A stretch of 6,830 nt of DNA from Desulfocapsa sp. (GTDB lineage: Bacteria > Desulfobacterota > Desulfobulbia > Desulfobulbales > Desulfocapsaceae): contig JAOZLM010000124.1 in NCBI GenBank assembly GCA_029934815.1, forward strand, positions 1 to 6,830, in the 5' to 3' direction. A model generated the notes under the pieces. The model worked only from the letters and a program-made list of their open reading frames with translations, was not told the DNA's origin and did no database searches. The translations under genes and the position numbers were made by a program. Positions 6,816 to 6,830 of this stretch are shown in pieces. The first letter of the stretch is position 1. Every line of letters starts with the position of its first letter.

Positions 6816-6821
6816 CTCCTT
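6816..6821 (-). promoter_or_regulatory. Ribosome binding site favouring the TTG start of the beta-propeller gene
   Basis: The minus strand reads AAGGAG five bases before TTG 6810. The alternative ATG at 6768 gives a neater signal peptide but has no purine-rich site before it. I therefore prefer TTG, with moderate confidence. The window ends 9 bases further upstream, so no promoter can be judged. Confidence 0.5.
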
Positions 6822-6830
6822 GTTCCTTGT

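Larger units (their letters stand above)
1..6830 (-). other. Putative seven-gene operon, cut at both ends
   Basis: Seven co-directional genes have junctions, in transcript order, of +1, +27, +2 and +20 bp, then overlaps of 32 and 11 bp. No gap is long enough for a promoter plus leader, and I see no hairpin followed by a T-run between genes. Five of the seven products carry signal peptides (propeller, Ig-like, FN3/dockerin, binding protein, ChrB-C), and the other two are the membrane and cytoplasmic parts of the transporter. Single-transcript expression is inferred from spacing only. Confidence 0.75.

Overview
The window looks like a piece of one long operon. Seven genes are all read from the minus strand, so the transcript runs from high to low coordinates. 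Neighbours either overlap by 11 or 32 bp or are separated by 1 to 27 bp. No plausible gene lies on the plus strand, and there are no RNA genes, repeats or mobile elements. Both ends are cut: the last gene runs off the left edge, and the promoter must lie beyond the right edge, because the first gene begins only about 20 bases inside it.

Layout in transcript order: (1) 6810-5887, an exported TolB/PD40-type beta-propeller; (2) 5885-4740, an exported protein with two FlgD-type Ig-like repeats plus a further C-terminal domain; (3) 4712-3807, an exported protein with an FN3-like N-terminus and a dockerin-like calcium-binding C-terminus; (4) 3804-2773, a periplasmic substrate-binding protein of the ferric-iron type (AfuA/FbpA) superfamily; (5) 2752-1145, a fused two-domain ABC permease; (6) 1176-436, the ABC ATPase; (7) 446 to beyond 1, an exported protein whose visible part matches the ChrB C-terminal (chromate resistance) domain.

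Genes 4-6 form a complete importer of the type that moves ferric iron, thiamine, phosphonates or small anions. The substrate cannot be read from the sequence. What is unusual is the company it keeps. Upstream are three exported proteins built from adhesion or scaffold domains (beta-propeller, Ig-like, FN3 plus EF-hand). Downstream is a secreted ChrB-C domain protein with no visible ChrA chromate transporter. A reasonable inference is a cell-surface or periplasmic system that captures or handles a metal ion or oxyanion and imports it, with ChrB-C as a periplasmic accessory. This combination is the best candidate here for an undescribed system.

The organism is probably a Gram-negative bacterium. 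The moderate GC content, the periplasmic-type signal peptides, and the dockerin-like ending with a helix of the type '..E.....LQV..' remind me of exported proteins from Desulfobacterota (former Deltaproteobacteria). That assignment rests on resemblance only and is tentative.
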